A stretch of DNA of 64,000 nt from JALEFZ01 sp039817415 (GTDB lineage: Bacteria > Bacteroidota > Bacteroidia > J057). The position numbers were made by a program, and so were the translations under genes. A model generated the notes under the pieces. The model was not told the DNA's origin. It was given only the letters and a program-made list of their open reading frames with translations, and did no database searches. How positions within the stretch are numbered: the stretch's first letter is position 1; every line of letters starts with the position of its first letter. The stretch lies in the NCBI GenBank assembly GCA_039817415.1, contig JBCBVV010000018.1:50318-114317 (forward strand). Direction: 5' to 3'. This document shows positions 1-8,696 of this stretch, one piece after another.

Positions 1-900
1 TACATTTTCATCAGCCACAAATACATCATTGGTATTCATGTCCTTGCGGTAAAAAATGGTCGAACCCGATTGTCGACAATCCTCCGTCTGCGCCAATACG
101 GGATCTATGGAAGCAAAATAAGGGAAGTCCGTCACATCTGGGATATTCACAACGACCCCCAAAAAGCCCTCTGCTGCATGCACCTCAATCGAATCCATCA
201 GACGACCATAATTTGTCTTGAACGTTTCAAGCTCTGTCATGTTAGGAGAGAAAAGGGTCCCGCCATTCATCGCATAAGCCAAAATGTCCTCTACACCCAA
301 AAAAAGTGTAACGAAAGTTGGTGTCCTTGTCTCATACAGTTCTGGATACTGATCCACCATCTCTCCTTGGGGAATCATTCTGTTGTAGAAGAAATTTTCA
401 GTTAGCTTATCTTGATCGAATAAATCTGCAACCTTTAGAAAGGGGATACCAAAGTTATTCAAGGTAGGCAAAGTGGGAAATTCATTGGCCCAATCAGGGT
501 TACTAGGACGATTGGTGATTGATTCGGAAACTACCTCTCCATCACACTCCCTGAAGGTAACCTGCTCTAATTCAAAATAGCCCGAGCCACTTTCAGAAGC
601 TATGTGCTGATGGTAAGCAACTGGATTTTTGTCTTCGTCAATCAAGACATTGCTCACTTGGGTAGAGAGCAAATAGGGGAAAGCAAAGGCTTGCCCTTCC
701 GCATAGAGTCCAGCTCGCCCATCAGCTGTCCTGCTCCCATTGGTCATGCCAGCGGTATATCTGTCCCCGATAAAAATCATATCATCAAACTTAAGGCTAC
801 CTGAAGAAGGCCTTCTGTCTGGATTGATTGTCGGAACACATGCTGTGAGCCCCAATAGAATACACAGGATACTTATGAAAGAAGTAGAGCCATGCCTCAT
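1..900 (-). CDS. SGNH/GDSL-hydrolase-like outer-membrane lipoprotein, 3' end cut by window edge
   Basis: The reading frame is open from the ATG at 900 to the window edge (300 codons, no stop), so the C-terminus is missing. A lipoprotein signal ends in the lipobox LTAC with Cys21. What follows resembles the SGNH-hydrolase lipoproteins of Bacteroidota: block I at residues 44-51 (IGDRYTAG), the GQAFAFPYLL stretch, block III at 202-205 (GVED) and a later VVVNIPDVTDFPYF stretch. In active members block I has Ser and block III has Asn; here they are Arg47 and Glu204, so esterase activity is doubtful. It lies downstream of a FadL/OmpP1 porin gene on the same strand, a common pairing in this phylum. 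The fold assignment comes from motif reading; the His-containing last block is outside the window. Confidence 0.75.
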   Translation of the reverse strand, partial: MRHGSTSFISILCILLGLTACVPTINPDRRPSSGSLKFDDMIFIGDRYTAGMTNGSRTADGRAGLYAEGQAFAFPYLLSTQVSNVLIDEDKNPVAYHQHIASESGSGYFELEQVTFRECDGEVVSESITNRPSNPDWANEFPTLPTLNNFGIPFLKVADLFDQDKLTENFFYNRMIPQGEMVDQYPELYETRTPTFVTLFLGVEDILAYAMNGGTLFSPNMTELETFKTNYGRLMDSIEVHAAEGFLGVVVNIPDVTDFPYFASIDPVLAQTEDCRQSGSTIFYRKDMNTNDVFVADENV

Positions 901-1102
901 ATATGAAAATATCTAAATAGTTCCCTTACTCTGTTAAAAAGCTTGCAACGATACCCCAAGTCCTGTGTCGAATACAGAATCTGAAGAAGGTTACATACTA
1001 TATATCGTCTAAAGGAGGCAAAGCGTGTGCCCGAAAAAAAATAATGCAAAAAAAGCTTGAATAGGAAGGGGTTGGATCGTACAAACGTGTCAGTGAGTAT
1101 AC

Positions 1103-2341
1103 CTAAAACCTATACTGTATATCCAATCCAAAATGATAGGAAATGGATTCATATGTACCCCCAAAAGTAGTATTGGTCAAAAAGCCTGTTCGCTCTCCGG
1201 TATAATTATAACCTGCCGAAAAATTGGCAATGAAATCTCTCGTAATGTGTAAGCCGAAGCCTCCATTCAACCCAATGTTGTCAGAATCTGGCAATTGAGG
1301 AGAAAGTAACTCATCTGGCACCGGAGAATTGTTGTAAGCCAATCCTGCCCTGATTTCCATTTTTTCGTTTACCAAATATTCCATCCCAGCATGAAAGCCA
1401 AGCGTATTTTCCCAAGCCTTTTCGGGATATTCAACCAATCCTCCGACTTCCTGCTCTAACACTAAGCTCAAAGAATCAAAGCTTTGCCAGCGAGTATACC
1501 TCACATCCACCGCCACCAACAAGCGACTTTCTGGCCTATACCCTATGCCAATATTGAGTTTGGCAGGTAAAGGGAGATGGGTTTGAAAACTTTGTTCTGG
1601 ATAAAATTCCTCCAACGATTGAGGCACATCAAACGTAGCTACTCCCTGGTTTACTTCTATTTGGATAGGAGTTCTAAAGGTAAGGCCCATGGAAATCTTA
1701 TCACTATACACATGATATATACCCAAATTTAGCCCAACTCCATTTCCTCCCCCCAAATACTTCACAGAGGAACGGCTTTCCTCTTGGCCATCTCGATCAA
1801 TCGCTTTTCTACTGAGGATACTGGCAAGTCCATAGCTTACCCCTACGCCCACGCTTAATTGGCTAGAAAATCTATAGCTGACAGCAGGTTGAATAAACAA
1901 AGAAGTCAGACGAAACTCTTGTGAAATGAACCTTCCCTTCCAGTCTTCTGGCCAAAGGGAGGCTGCACCATAAGGAGAATTAACACTGATTCCATAGGCC
2001 CATCTGGGATTTCCTCTAGGTCGAATTACCCCATAAGCATGAAAAGGAGACAGGGCGAAAGTATCCATGCTCTCAAAGCCAAAAGTAGGAGACGGCTCCA
2101 GGAAGGAGGTAAGTGGGCGGTAAAAAGAACCTCCCAATTGAACATAGGCCCTTCGATCCAAAAAATTCATCCCTGCTGGATTTACCCAAGCTGTTGCGCC
2201 ATCCAGTGGCAAGGCCGTTCCAGCATTTCCCATAGCTGCTTGTCGCTGCCCAAGAAGGGTCAACTGCAAACCACTTGCCTGCCCACATACTTCCGTAAGG
2301 GCCAACATAATTACTAGGGTCAGGAAAATCGTTGAACGCAT
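1103..2341 (-). CDS. FadL/OmpP1/TodX-family outer-membrane transport protein
   Basis: A 412-residue protein with a signal peptide (residues 1-20, cut near VCGQA) followed by the family-typical N-terminus with GLQLTLLGQRQAAMGNAG, which corresponds to the FadL hatch region. Alternating aromatic and polar strands and a C-terminal Phe (IQYRF) indicate an outer-membrane beta-barrel. Family members import long-chain fatty acids or other hydrophobic compounds; the substrate here cannot be read from sequence. About 200 bases downstream on the same strand is the SGNH-like lipoprotein, suggesting a functional pair at the outer membrane. The length is normal for the family. Confidence 0.85.
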   Translation of the reverse strand: MRSTIFLTLVIMLALTEVCGQASGLQLTLLGQRQAAMGNAGTALPLDGATAWVNPAGMNFLDRRAYVQLGGSFYRPLTSFLEPSPTFGFESMDTFALSPFHAYGVIRPRGNPRWAYGISVNSPYGAASLWPEDWKGRFISQEFRLTSLFIQPAVSYRFSSQLSVGVGVSYGLASILSRKAIDRDGQEESRSSVKYLGGGNGVGLNLGIYHVYSDKISMGLTFRTPIQIEVNQGVATFDVPQSLEEFYPEQSFQTHLPLPAKLNIGIGYRPESRLLVAVDVRYTRWQSFDSLSLVLEQEVGGLVEYPEKAWENTLGFHAGMEYLVNEKMEIRAGLAYNNSPVPDELLSPQLPDSDNIGLNGGFGLHITRDFIANFSAGYNYTGERTGFLTNTTFGGTYESISYHFGLDIQYRF

Positions 2342-2501
2342 CTATTCTAAAATCAGGCTTTGCCAGCGGAAAAACAAGGGAGATTTTTTGGGAGGAAGCC
2401 GATTATGCAGGAAATCCCCCTTTTTGGTTAGAAAGATTGTAGGAAGACGATCCCTGTTCTATCTTGAATCCTTTATAGGAAAAAACTTACCCACTCTCTT
2501 C

Positions 2502-2858
2502 ATGCGCCGACATTTCCCACATCAACAACTCAATCAGCTAGTGTATTTCTTCCTGTTGGCTGCCTGTCTATTTTTCTCCCCTTTTGATATATTTTATGTG
2601 GGCATCTATTGGACGACCTATTCCATCTATTTGCCTTGTGCAGCTATTTTTTTATTTGGACTTCAGGCGTGGCGTACACACAACAAGGGAAATCTTTTCG
2701 TTACATCCGTTATCATGCTGATCGTAGATATATGTCTAATGGCCTATGGGGTATACCTTACAATTCAAGGGGATTTGTTGTGGGGTACGGTTACACTGGC
2801 CTTTACCCTGCCAACCATCTACCTAACATGGGCAGCTTTCAAAGCCGCTCAAACATAA
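2502..2858 (+). CDS. small four-helix inner-membrane protein of unknown function
   Basis: A 118-residue protein starting at the ATG at 2502 (MRRHFPHQQLNQ). The frame is open upstream to 2388, but that stretch is basic and unlike a membrane protein, so the internal ATG is preferred. Four hydrophobic segments are visible (about residues 12-30, 36-55, 63-82 and 90-108), with a positively charged N-terminus. No family was recognised. It is divergent from the FadL-like gene and convergent with the secreted protein that follows. Confidence 0.6.
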   Translation: MRRHFPHQQLNQLVYFFLLAACLFFSPFDIFYVGIYWTTYSIYLPCAAIFLFGLQAWRTHNKGNLFVTSVIMLIVDICLMAYGVYLTIQGDLLWGTVTLAFTLPTIYLTWAAFKAAQT

Positions 2859-3074
2859 GTTCTTATGCCATCAAGTGATCCGCCTATCGTCTTGAACTGT
2901 CGTTTATATGCCCGATTGGTACAGGTGTGGGTGGCCATGACCAATCCCGTGTAGAGGGTCGACTGGTATATTCCAGAGCTTCATGGATTGAACGAGAGAA
3001 TTGTACAGCAGGGTGGTCCTATTTGATAGGAGATAGTGTGTAAACCTTCCTCAAGCGGGACCTTGCCTGATTCC

Positions 3075-3674
3075 TCATCGCAAATCGACCTTCCGTAGGA
3101 TATGATGGTGTTTGTACTGAAGAAAAATCTGGTATTCCCCTACTTCCCAATTGTTAGCAGGCAATACCAACCTATGTGAGCTTTTGCTGACCTCCGTAGT
3201 CGTTTCCCACACTTTTATCCCTTCTTTGTTTTTCACTTCTACTTGATAGGTACCCTTCTCTGGCAAATTCAAATACAAGATTTTATCCGATAACATTATT
3301 TTTTCCGGCTTGGCTTTTTGTCCATTCCCAATAAAGACAGGTGTTATGGCCAACGAACTAGGTGCCTTCCCTGGAAAAATCCCTACCAATTGGTAATAAA
3401 GTGTATCTGTTTGTAGGCTTAATCCTTCCGGATCGATGTAGGTATATCCTTCGCCTGAAACGCCAACTTCAAAGGCTTTCACCCAACCAATAGGAACATA
3501 TTCTTTCCCATCGATGGACCTAAAAAGCCGGAATGCTTTGCTTTGGAGTTGTATGCTATGGTTCCATTCCAATTGAATCTGGGAAGCCGATTTTTTGCCG
3601 ACGAATTCCAATGGCCCGTCAGAAGGCATAGGCAAAAGGCAGTATAAACAAAGGGAAATGAAAAAAGCATTCAT
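3075..3674 (-). CDS. secreted protein with fibronectin-III-like domain and possible T9SS tail
   Basis: The ATG at 3674 gives a 199-residue protein with a signal peptide (MNAFFISLCLYCLLPMPS); the frame extends to a TTG at 3710, but the signal peptide fits the ATG. Residues about 25-110 look like a fibronectin type III fold (IQLEWNHS, AFRLFRSIDGKEYVPIG, YTYIDPE, LYYQLVGIF). The last 70 residues (ILYLNLPEKGTYQVEV, then GEYQIFLQYK and a basic end) resemble a type A T9SS sorting domain, though weakly. It is probably surface-located or secreted. Function unknown. Confidence 0.65.
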   Translation of the reverse strand: MNAFFISLCLYCLLPMPSDGPLEFVGKKSASQIQLEWNHSIQLQSKAFRLFRSIDGKEYVPIGWVKAFEVGVSGEGYTYIDPEGLSLQTDTLYYQLVGIFPGKAPSSLAITPVFIGNGQKAKPEKIMLSDKILYLNLPEKGTYQVEVKNKEGIKVWETTTEVSKSSHRLVLPANNWEVGEYQIFLQYKHHHILRKVDLR

Positions 3675-3837
3675 GCGGTGGATGTTTCTTGTAAACTGCC
3701 CATTATACAAGTGGACTCAAACTCGATTCAAGCCGAAGCTTTACACCTTTTAGAAAGTAGGCAAAATTGTCCCGTAAGAAACATTTGAAGGTTGGTCAGT
3801 TTTTCTATTTTGCCGTATAAATAGAAAATTGATCAAG

Positions 3838-4632
3838 ATGGCTACAATAGATTTCGAAGAAAAAGTAATCAAAAGGAGTTTTGAGGTTCCTGTGGTAGTC
3901 GACTTTTGGGCTGCCTGGTGTGGGCCTTGTCGAGTTTTAGGACCTGTTATTACTGAAATGTCGAAAGAAGCTGCTGGAAAATGGGAATTGGTAAAGGTAG
4001 ATACCGAAGCGAATAGAGAAATAGCGCAGCAATATCAGATCATGAGCATCCCCAATGTGAAGATGTTCCACAAAGGAGAAATGGTAGCCGAATTCGCTGG
4101 TGCTCTTCCGAAATTACAAATTCAGCAATGGCTGGATGAACACCTCCCCAATCCGCAAAAAGAAGAGGGAAAAAAGGTAATTGAAGCGCTACTTGCCCAG
4201 CCTTCTCTGGAAAAACTAGAAGCACTAAAATCCTTCTCACAAGCTCATTCTGCCATCCAAGATGCTCAGGTATATATTCATTGGTTTGAAGCTATCCACG
4301 GCAAAGAGCAAACCATCAGTTGGCTACAACAACAAAGTGGCAACGCTCAAATGATTGATATTTTCAATGATATCAAGACCTTATTAGAGGTATCTGAAGC
4401 CAATCCTACAGGAAGCGAAGGCTTTGTTCAGTCATGGACTGCCGGGATAGAAGCCCTTAAGGAACTCAACATGGAAGACGCGATGAAGCATTTTGTCCAG
4501 TCTCTCATGGTCAACAAAAAGTTCCAGGATGAATTGCCAAGAAGGCTCATGATTTCTCTCTTCCACCTTTTAGGAGAAACACATCCTCTCACAAAAAAAT
4601 ACAGACCCATGTTTAGCATGGCCCTGTATTAA
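3838..4632 (+). CDS. thioredoxin-domain protein with C-terminal helical extension (CnoX/YbbN-like)
   Basis: A 264-residue cytoplasmic protein. The ATG at 3838 is chosen over the in-frame TTG at 3829. Residues 1-105 are a thioredoxin fold with the active site WCGPC (Cys28, Cys31) and the cis-proline region SIPNVKMF. Residues 110-264 are alpha-helical and Gln/Glu-rich, comparable to the TPR-like C-terminal half of CnoX/YbbN, a holdase that transfers clients to GroEL under oxidative stress; total length is close to that family (about 284). The intact CXXC suggests redox activity. It stands alone between unrelated genes. Confidence 0.8.
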   Translation: MATIDFEEKVIKRSFEVPVVVDFWAAWCGPCRVLGPVITEMSKEAAGKWELVKVDTEANREIAQQYQIMSIPNVKMFHKGEMVAEFAGALPKLQIQQWLDEHLPNPQKEEGKKVIEALLAQPSLEKLEALKSFSQAHSAIQDAQVYIHWFEAIHGKEQTISWLQQQSGNAQMIDIFNDIKTLLEVSEANPTGSEGFVQSWTAGIEALKELNMEDAMKHFVQSLMVNKKFQDELPRRLMISLFHLLGETHPLTKKYRPMFSMALY

Positions 4633-4653
4633 GGAAAATTTGTACCATTTCCC

Positions 4654-5475
4654 CTACTTTTTAGGTAGAGGTTCATCTAGCATTTCTATGGTTAAACCAT
4701 TTTCATCCTGAATCAGATCAAGGCATGTTCCTCGGACCGTTACCGCTTCTCCAGTTAAGGTCAATACATGTTCATCTGAATTGGTATGGCGAACCACCTG
4801 AAAGGAGCGTCCACCAAGGCTGCCTTCATAATACTCAAGGTAGGCTCTCCCTTTAGGAGAGTCCTCTTTTATATCCACCAGTTTCATCTTCCATTCTGCC
4901 TCCTTGTCTCTCAAGTGCCAATTGAACCATTTCATACAAGCAGGAAGGGTAGCCCGATTGAAATAGTGCTGATGGAGATTTAGGTTATTCCGCAAACTTA
5001 CTTTATAGGCCTGAGTAGCGGTTGGCTCACGCAATGCAAGCTGAATGTTTTCGATCATTTTTCTTCGGATCGGTTCATATTTTTGGGGATAGGGAACATC
5101 TTCTATCTTCTCCCAACCACTAGAGGTATATTTTTCTGTCTTATCAGTCATCACATGCAATAGAGAATCCTGTAGGAAAAATTTATAGGAGAACCTGAAA
5201 TGGGCATAAGCATGTTCATATTGGTACCAACTGGAATAAAGAATACCATCTTCGAGATCGTATCCTGCCGGAATCAGGTTGTAATCAGACATTGCCTGCA
5301 CCACAGCTGACCAAGTATCTTCTTTATTAGAAATGGGAAAGGCGCCATAAATTATTCTTGCCCCTTTCTTAGAGACTCTTTTGGTGATTTGTTTTTGGCT
5401 TTGGGCAAGAGTGAAGGCAAAGGGTAAAATGGTCGCCACTACAAGTATCCATCCCATCCTGACTATTTCTTTCAT
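4654..5475 (-). CDS. secreted protein of unknown function, paralogue of the next gene upstream
   Basis: A 273-residue protein with an N-terminal signal peptide (hydrophobic about 7-22, cut after LAQS). It aligns along its whole length with the product of 5633-6421: both have a TW.AVVQ / IWPIVVQ segment near residue 45-55, an xGxLxSSxYxY segment, HxxxFN near the middle, and a C-terminal block LxDIKE...GxAYxExxEG...FxVxRxTxS followed by VxGxCxxIxQDExG. The early region is faintly like the DUF4468 TBP-like fold, but this is not certain. Function is unknown; location is probably periplasmic or outer-membrane associated. It is convergent with the thioredoxin gene. Confidence 0.7.
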   Translation of the reverse strand: MKEIVRMGWILVVATILPFAFTLAQSQKQITKRVSKKGARIIYGAFPISNKEDTWSAVVQAMSDYNLIPAGYDLEDGILYSSWYQYEHAYAHFRFSYKFFLQDSLLHVMTDKTEKYTSSGWEKIEDVPYPQKYEPIRRKMIENIQLALREPTATQAYKVSLRNNLNLHQHYFNRATLPACMKWFNWHLRDKEAEWKMKLVDIKEDSPKGRAYLEYYEGSLGGRSFQVVRHTNSDEHVLTLTGEAVTVRGTCLDLIQDENGLTIEMLDEPLPKK

Positions 5476-5580
5476 GGTTTTCGTGTTTAATGGGTTTGCG
5501 GGAGTTGGGCGAGATAATCAAATAGAAGAAGAGGATCAATGAGAGCTTATCAAACGTGTCTGCTTTCTTTGCCAGCGTAC

Positions 5581-5607
5581 AAAAAAAGGGCCTTCATAAG
5601 AGGCCCT
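5581..5607 (-). terminator. Rho-independent terminator after the 5633-6421 gene
   Basis: On the minus strand a 7-bp GC-rich stem (AGGGCCT with AGGCCCT, loop of about 6) is followed directly by seven T. It lies 26 bases past the stop codon of the 262-residue paralogue and separates it from its sister gene. Confidence 0.8.
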
Positions 5608-5632
5608 CGGATTGTCGCTACTATCGTTCTCT

Positions 5633-6421
5633 TTACTTATCACTCAAAATCAGGGTAACACCAGCCTCATCCTGGAGGATTTCTTTGCAAACGCCTTTCA
5701 CAGCTACTCGTGTTCCCTTATTTGAAAAAGCATTTTTTTCTGAGTCAGTGTATCTGATGACTTTAAATCCTCTTTCTAATGTGATCCCTTCAAAGGATTC
5801 GGTATAGGCCTTTCCATACTTTCCTCCCTCTTTGATATCTGCCAACTTCAGGTTCCAGCTTACTTCCTGATCGAGAAGAAACTTTTTGAACCAGATTTTC
5901 GAGGCAAGTTCCGTGGATTGGTTAAAATGTTTTTGATGGAAAACGATGTTGTTTTTAAACCCGGTCATAGCAAGGGCAATTTGATCTGGGTTGGCCAAGA
6001 TACCTTTTAAGCCATCTGACATGCTTGCTTTGATTTGCTTTTCCTTGGGAAATAAAGGATCTGGATAGGTGGGCTTCCACTTTTTTGTTTGCGCATCCTG
6101 GAGTTGTAACTCAACGACATCAATGTGTAGGGTAGTCTCCTTCAGGGTGAATAAAATCTTACCTCTGTTCGGTACGATTCCTTTACGATACTTATAATAA
6201 CTACTTTTGAGTTTACCCTGTGCATAGTCAAATTCTTCTATGCTCAGGTTATTGGAATTAACGACCTGAACCACGATGGGCCAGATCTTGGCCGCCTCTA
6301 CATTTTCAATGGGAGCATACACAGGTTTCTTCTTCTTTTTCCGCTTTTGAGAAAAAGTGAGGCTGCTGCATAAAAAAACAAATAACAGGAATACTGCTGC
6401 TTTTTTCAGGTTGATGGACAT
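5633..6421 (-). CDS. secreted protein of unknown function, paralogue of the 4654-5475 gene
   Basis: A 262-residue protein with a signal peptide (about residues 1-24, ending TFSQ) followed by a very basic patch (KRKKKKK). It shares the conserved blocks described for its neighbour: IWPIVVQVV, GKLKSSYYKY, HQKHFNQST, LADIKEGGKYGKAY and VKGVCKEILQDEAG. The two genes look like a tandem duplication followed by strong divergence. They are separated by a terminator, so they can be expressed independently. No catalytic motif was seen. Confidence 0.7.
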   Translation of the reverse strand: MSINLKKAAVFLLFVFLCSSLTFSQKRKKKKKPVYAPIENVEAAKIWPIVVQVVNSNNLSIEEFDYAQGKLKSSYYKYRKGIVPNRGKILFTLKETTLHIDVVELQLQDAQTKKWKPTYPDPLFPKEKQIKASMSDGLKGILANPDQIALAMTGFKNNIVFHQKHFNQSTELASKIWFKKFLLDQEVSWNLKLADIKEGGKYGKAYTESFEGITLERGFKVIRYTDSEKNAFSNKGTRVAVKGVCKEILQDEAGVTLILSDK

Positions 6422-6560
6422 GGCTTATGGTTGATTTATGGTGAATGAAGAGCATGCCTGTTTGCCAAAGGGTTGGGGCATACCCTTTTACATAGCAAAA
6501 TAACGAGGTATATGTTAAAACATGTATTTTTTTTCAAAAATTAACATTGCCTTATTCAAC

Positions 6561-6645
6561 AAAAAAACCCCAGATCGTCCGACCAGGGGCTTCATCACCT
6601 ACCATCGAGTTATAACCCGATAATCTTAAATTTCTTTGTGTGTGG
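6561..6645 (-). ncRNA. candidate small RNA with its own promoter box and terminator
   Basis: Reading the minus strand: TATATTTG at 6655-6648 fits the Bacteroidota -7 box TAnnTTTG; about 20 bases later comes an imperfect palindrome (ATCGGGTTATAACTCGAT, one G-U pair); then a hairpin of CCCC..GGGG with an inner GGTC/GATC stem, followed by seven T at 6567-6561. This looks like a short independent transcript. No -33 box was seen and no family was recognised, so the call is tentative. Confidence 0.35.
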
Positions 6646-6656
6646 GACAAATATAT

Positions 6657-6685
6657 AAAAAATTAGGCCTCTATGCCTAATTTTT
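6657..6685. terminator. bidirectional terminator-like hairpin
   Basis: A perfect 8-bp stem (AATTAGGC with GCCTAATT, loop CTCTAT) is flanked by A-runs on the left and T-runs on the right, so it can act in both directions. Confidence 0.6.
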
Positions 6686-6867
6686 CTTTGATCTATGATG
6701 AAAGCCTAGTCTACAATTCTCATTTTGGGAAAATAGCTCTCATTATGGTAAGCATTTCGTTTTGGCATGAAGGATAAATCGCTACTAATCAGAACCTTAT
6801 AATTTTCTAAACCCCATGGAACGTGCTTTGCCATAATGGTAGCGTACTTCACAAGCAAATTCTTAAC

Positions 6868-7791
6868 ATGAGATCTGTTAGCATATATATAGGAATTATC
6901 ATTACAGGCTTGTCCCTTTTTAGCTGTGGGCAAGACAAAGTCAAAGAACTGGAGAGCAAGAACTCTGCTCTCGTCGCAGAGCAGGTAGTTAGAGATTCAC
7001 TCTTAAACGAATTCGCTACTTCATTCGAAGATTTTGAAACCAACCTGTCTGAGATTCGCAAGCGCGAGCAGTTGATCATCACGCCTCAAGAAAATGAGCG
7101 TAGGGCCGATTCAAAAGACAGAATTCTGGCAGACTTGGATGCGATAGACGAACTCCTTTCTACCAATAAGGACATCATCGCAGACCTGAATAAGCAAGTA
7201 GAAGGAGCTCAGGGTAAGGCCAACCAGTTCAGAAGAATGGTAAATGGGCTAAAGAAAAAGCTTTCAGCTAAAGATTCTGAGATTGCCACCCTTAAAACAG
7301 GGCTTGAAGAAGCAAATTTTGAAGTAAGCGAGCTTGCACAAAAAATTACAGACCTTCAGGATGCCATTGCCGACCTGAGTGAGACCTCTACTATGCAGAC
7401 TGCAAGATTGTCTCAGCAGAAAGAAGTAATGGATGCTCAAGGAGATCAAATTGAACTACAAACTGAATCAATCAATACAGCATACTTGGCCGTGGGAACG
7501 AGCAAAGAGCTGAAAGACAAGAATATTATCACCAAAGAAGGTGCTTTCCTAGGACTAGGCGGTAAGCGCGTGATGGAGACGGAAGTCAAAGAAACAGACT
7601 TCGTTAAAATCGACATCACGGAGACTACGACCATTCCCCTGGATGCCGCTAAAAAAGCTGAGTTAGTCAGCACACACCCTACAGACTCTTACAAAGTGAA
7701 TGAGAATGATGGGAGGTTGGAAAGCATTGAGATCGTCGATCCAGAGAAATTTTGGAAGGTATCAAAATTTTTGGTAGTCGTGCTTAATTAA
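6868..7791 (+). CDS. coiled-coil lipoprotein of unknown function
   Basis: The ATG at 6868 gives 307 residues with a lipoprotein signal ending LFSC (Cys20); the frame is open to a GTG at 6823 but the signal peptide fixes the ATG. Residues about 25-215 are almost continuous heptad-rich coiled coil (KVKELESKNSALVAEQ and later segments). A compact C-terminal domain follows from about 220 (AYLAVGTSKELKDKNIITKEGAFLGLGGK), probably beta-rich, as in other Bacteroidota coiled-coil lipoproteins. A spacer or scaffold in the periplasm attached to the outer membrane is plausible (inference). A terminator follows. Confidence 0.75.
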   Translation: MRSVSIYIGIIITGLSLFSCGQDKVKELESKNSALVAEQVVRDSLLNEFATSFEDFETNLSEIRKREQLIITPQENERRADSKDRILADLDAIDELLSTNKDIIADLNKQVEGAQGKANQFRRMVNGLKKKLSAKDSEIATLKTGLEEANFEVSELAQKITDLQDAIADLSETSTMQTARLSQQKEVMDAQGDQIELQTESINTAYLAVGTSKELKDKNIITKEGAFLGLGGKRVMETEVKETDFVKIDITETTTIPLDAAKKAELVSTHPTDSYKVNENDGRLESIEIVDPEKFWKVSKFLVVVLN

Positions 7792-7803
7792 TTGGGGGAA
7801 TCC

Positions 7804-7840
7804 GTGGGAGGAGGCGAGATGCTTCTTCCCACTTTTTTTT
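7804..7840 (+). terminator. Rho-independent terminator after the coiled-coil lipoprotein gene
   Basis: A 12-bp stem (GTGGGAGGAGGC with GCTTCTTCCCAC, including G-U pairs) with a 5-base loop is followed by eight T on the plus strand, 13 bases past the stop codon. Confidence 0.85.
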
Positions 7841-7934
7841 GACACAAACTGCACTTTAGTATAATAAATTAAGTATCGTATTTTTTGCCTTTGACCTGAA
7901 CTCTAGCGTGTTCGGGTCTTCTGTTTTTGGGGTC

Positions 7935-8579
7935 TTAGGATACTTCTTCCTGCCACAACTCTGCCCAAGCTTCATCGTAAATCCTCCTTCCTTCATCTGT
8001 AAAATAAGGGACCAAGGGAAGCAACAATAATTCGAGATAGTGTTTGATCTGCCCTTGTAAATCATTGGGGTGATAAATCGCTGCATCACTTAACCAGAAA
8101 TCTCCTACCAAAAACATCTGGTCGATGATTTTTTCATATCGTCCTTCTTCTGGCTCAGCTATCAAATTTCCTTTCCCTACCATATAGAGAAAGATGACAT
8201 GATAGGCCTTTTTACGCTGGGTGAGCGTCTCTTGCAAATATTCCTGGATGCGTTTGAGTTCTGGATTCCTGACAATGGTAGATAGATTGAGCATGAGAAA
8301 GCGAAACTCATAAAAGATATCAAAGGACTCCTTTTGGCCCTTCAATATCATGTCAATTCCCAAGTCTTCAATTTTCTGCTTCAAAACTAACTGATCCAGC
8401 CCTCCACACATATCATAGAAGATCGCCAGAATCAAGTCTTCTTTTGTTTTGTAATGATATCTCAAGTTACCATCACTGATCCCCATCTCTCGAGCGATTG
8501 TCTTGAGGGAGACCTGATTCAATCCTAGCTCATTAAACATTCGGATGGCAGCTACTTTGATATCCTCTTTCCTACTCAT
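7935..8579 (-). CDS. TetR/AcrR-family transcriptional regulator
   Basis: A 214-residue protein whose first 50 residues form the TetR helix-turn-helix: AAIRMFNELGLNQVSLKTIAREMGIS followed by GNLRYHYKTKEDLI, the canonical recognition helix. The C-terminal part is helical and variable, as expected for the ligand-binding half. It is divergent from a flavodoxin-fold reductase gene (8752), a typical arrangement for a regulator of quinone or electrophile detoxification. The shared 172-base gap has a 12-bp palindrome and direct repeats that may be its operator. Confidence 0.85.
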   Translation of the reverse strand: MSRKEDIKVAAIRMFNELGLNQVSLKTIAREMGISDGNLRYHYKTKEDLILAIFYDMCGGLDQLVLKQKIEDLGIDMILKGQKESFDIFYEFRFLMLNLSTIVRNPELKRIQEYLQETLTQRKKAYHVIFLYMVGKGNLIAEPEEGRYEKIIDQMFLVGDFWLSDAAIYHPNDLQGQIKHYLELLLLPLVPYFTDEGRRIYDEAWAELWQEEVS

Positions 8580-8622
8580 GGGCTAAAAATAGTGTTTTAA
8601 GAAGGATCACATACATCTTATC

Positions 8623-8696
8623 CAATAATTAGCTTAAAAAAAAGGTAAGCGAGTGCAACATTTTTCAATTATACTAGTATATTTACAATAATTAGC
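8623..8696. promoter_or_regulatory. palindrome and direct repeats between TetR and reductase genes
   Basis: The divergent promoter region holds a perfect 12-bp palindrome TATACTAGTATA at 8670-8681 and two identical 11-base direct repeats CAATAATTAGC at 8623-8633 and 8686-8696. Palindromes of this size are common TetR operators. Which element is used is not decidable from sequence. Confidence 0.45.

Larger units (their letters stand above)
6422..6867. other. 446-base gap with terminators and a possible small RNA
   Basis: No convincing protein gene is present. A 75-codon minus-strand frame at 6706-6933 overlaps the next gene and was rejected. The gap holds a minus-strand hairpin-plus-T-run at 6561-6590, an imperfect palindrome at about 6605-6622, a TATATTTG box at 6648-6655 on the minus strand, and a bidirectional terminator at 6657-6685. 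Together the first three could define an 80-base small RNA. Confidence 0.6.

Noticed and set aside
70..804. Two plus-strand frames (70-405 and 604-804)
   Set aside because: They are antisense to the truncated SGNH-like lipoprotein, which has a lipobox, family motifs and one uninterrupted frame over 900 bases.
6706..6933. 75-codon minus-strand frame
   Set aside because: It overlaps the signal peptide of the coiled-coil lipoprotein gene, has no recognisable motif and would place its start within that gene. A shorter version (about 42 codons) cannot be supported either.
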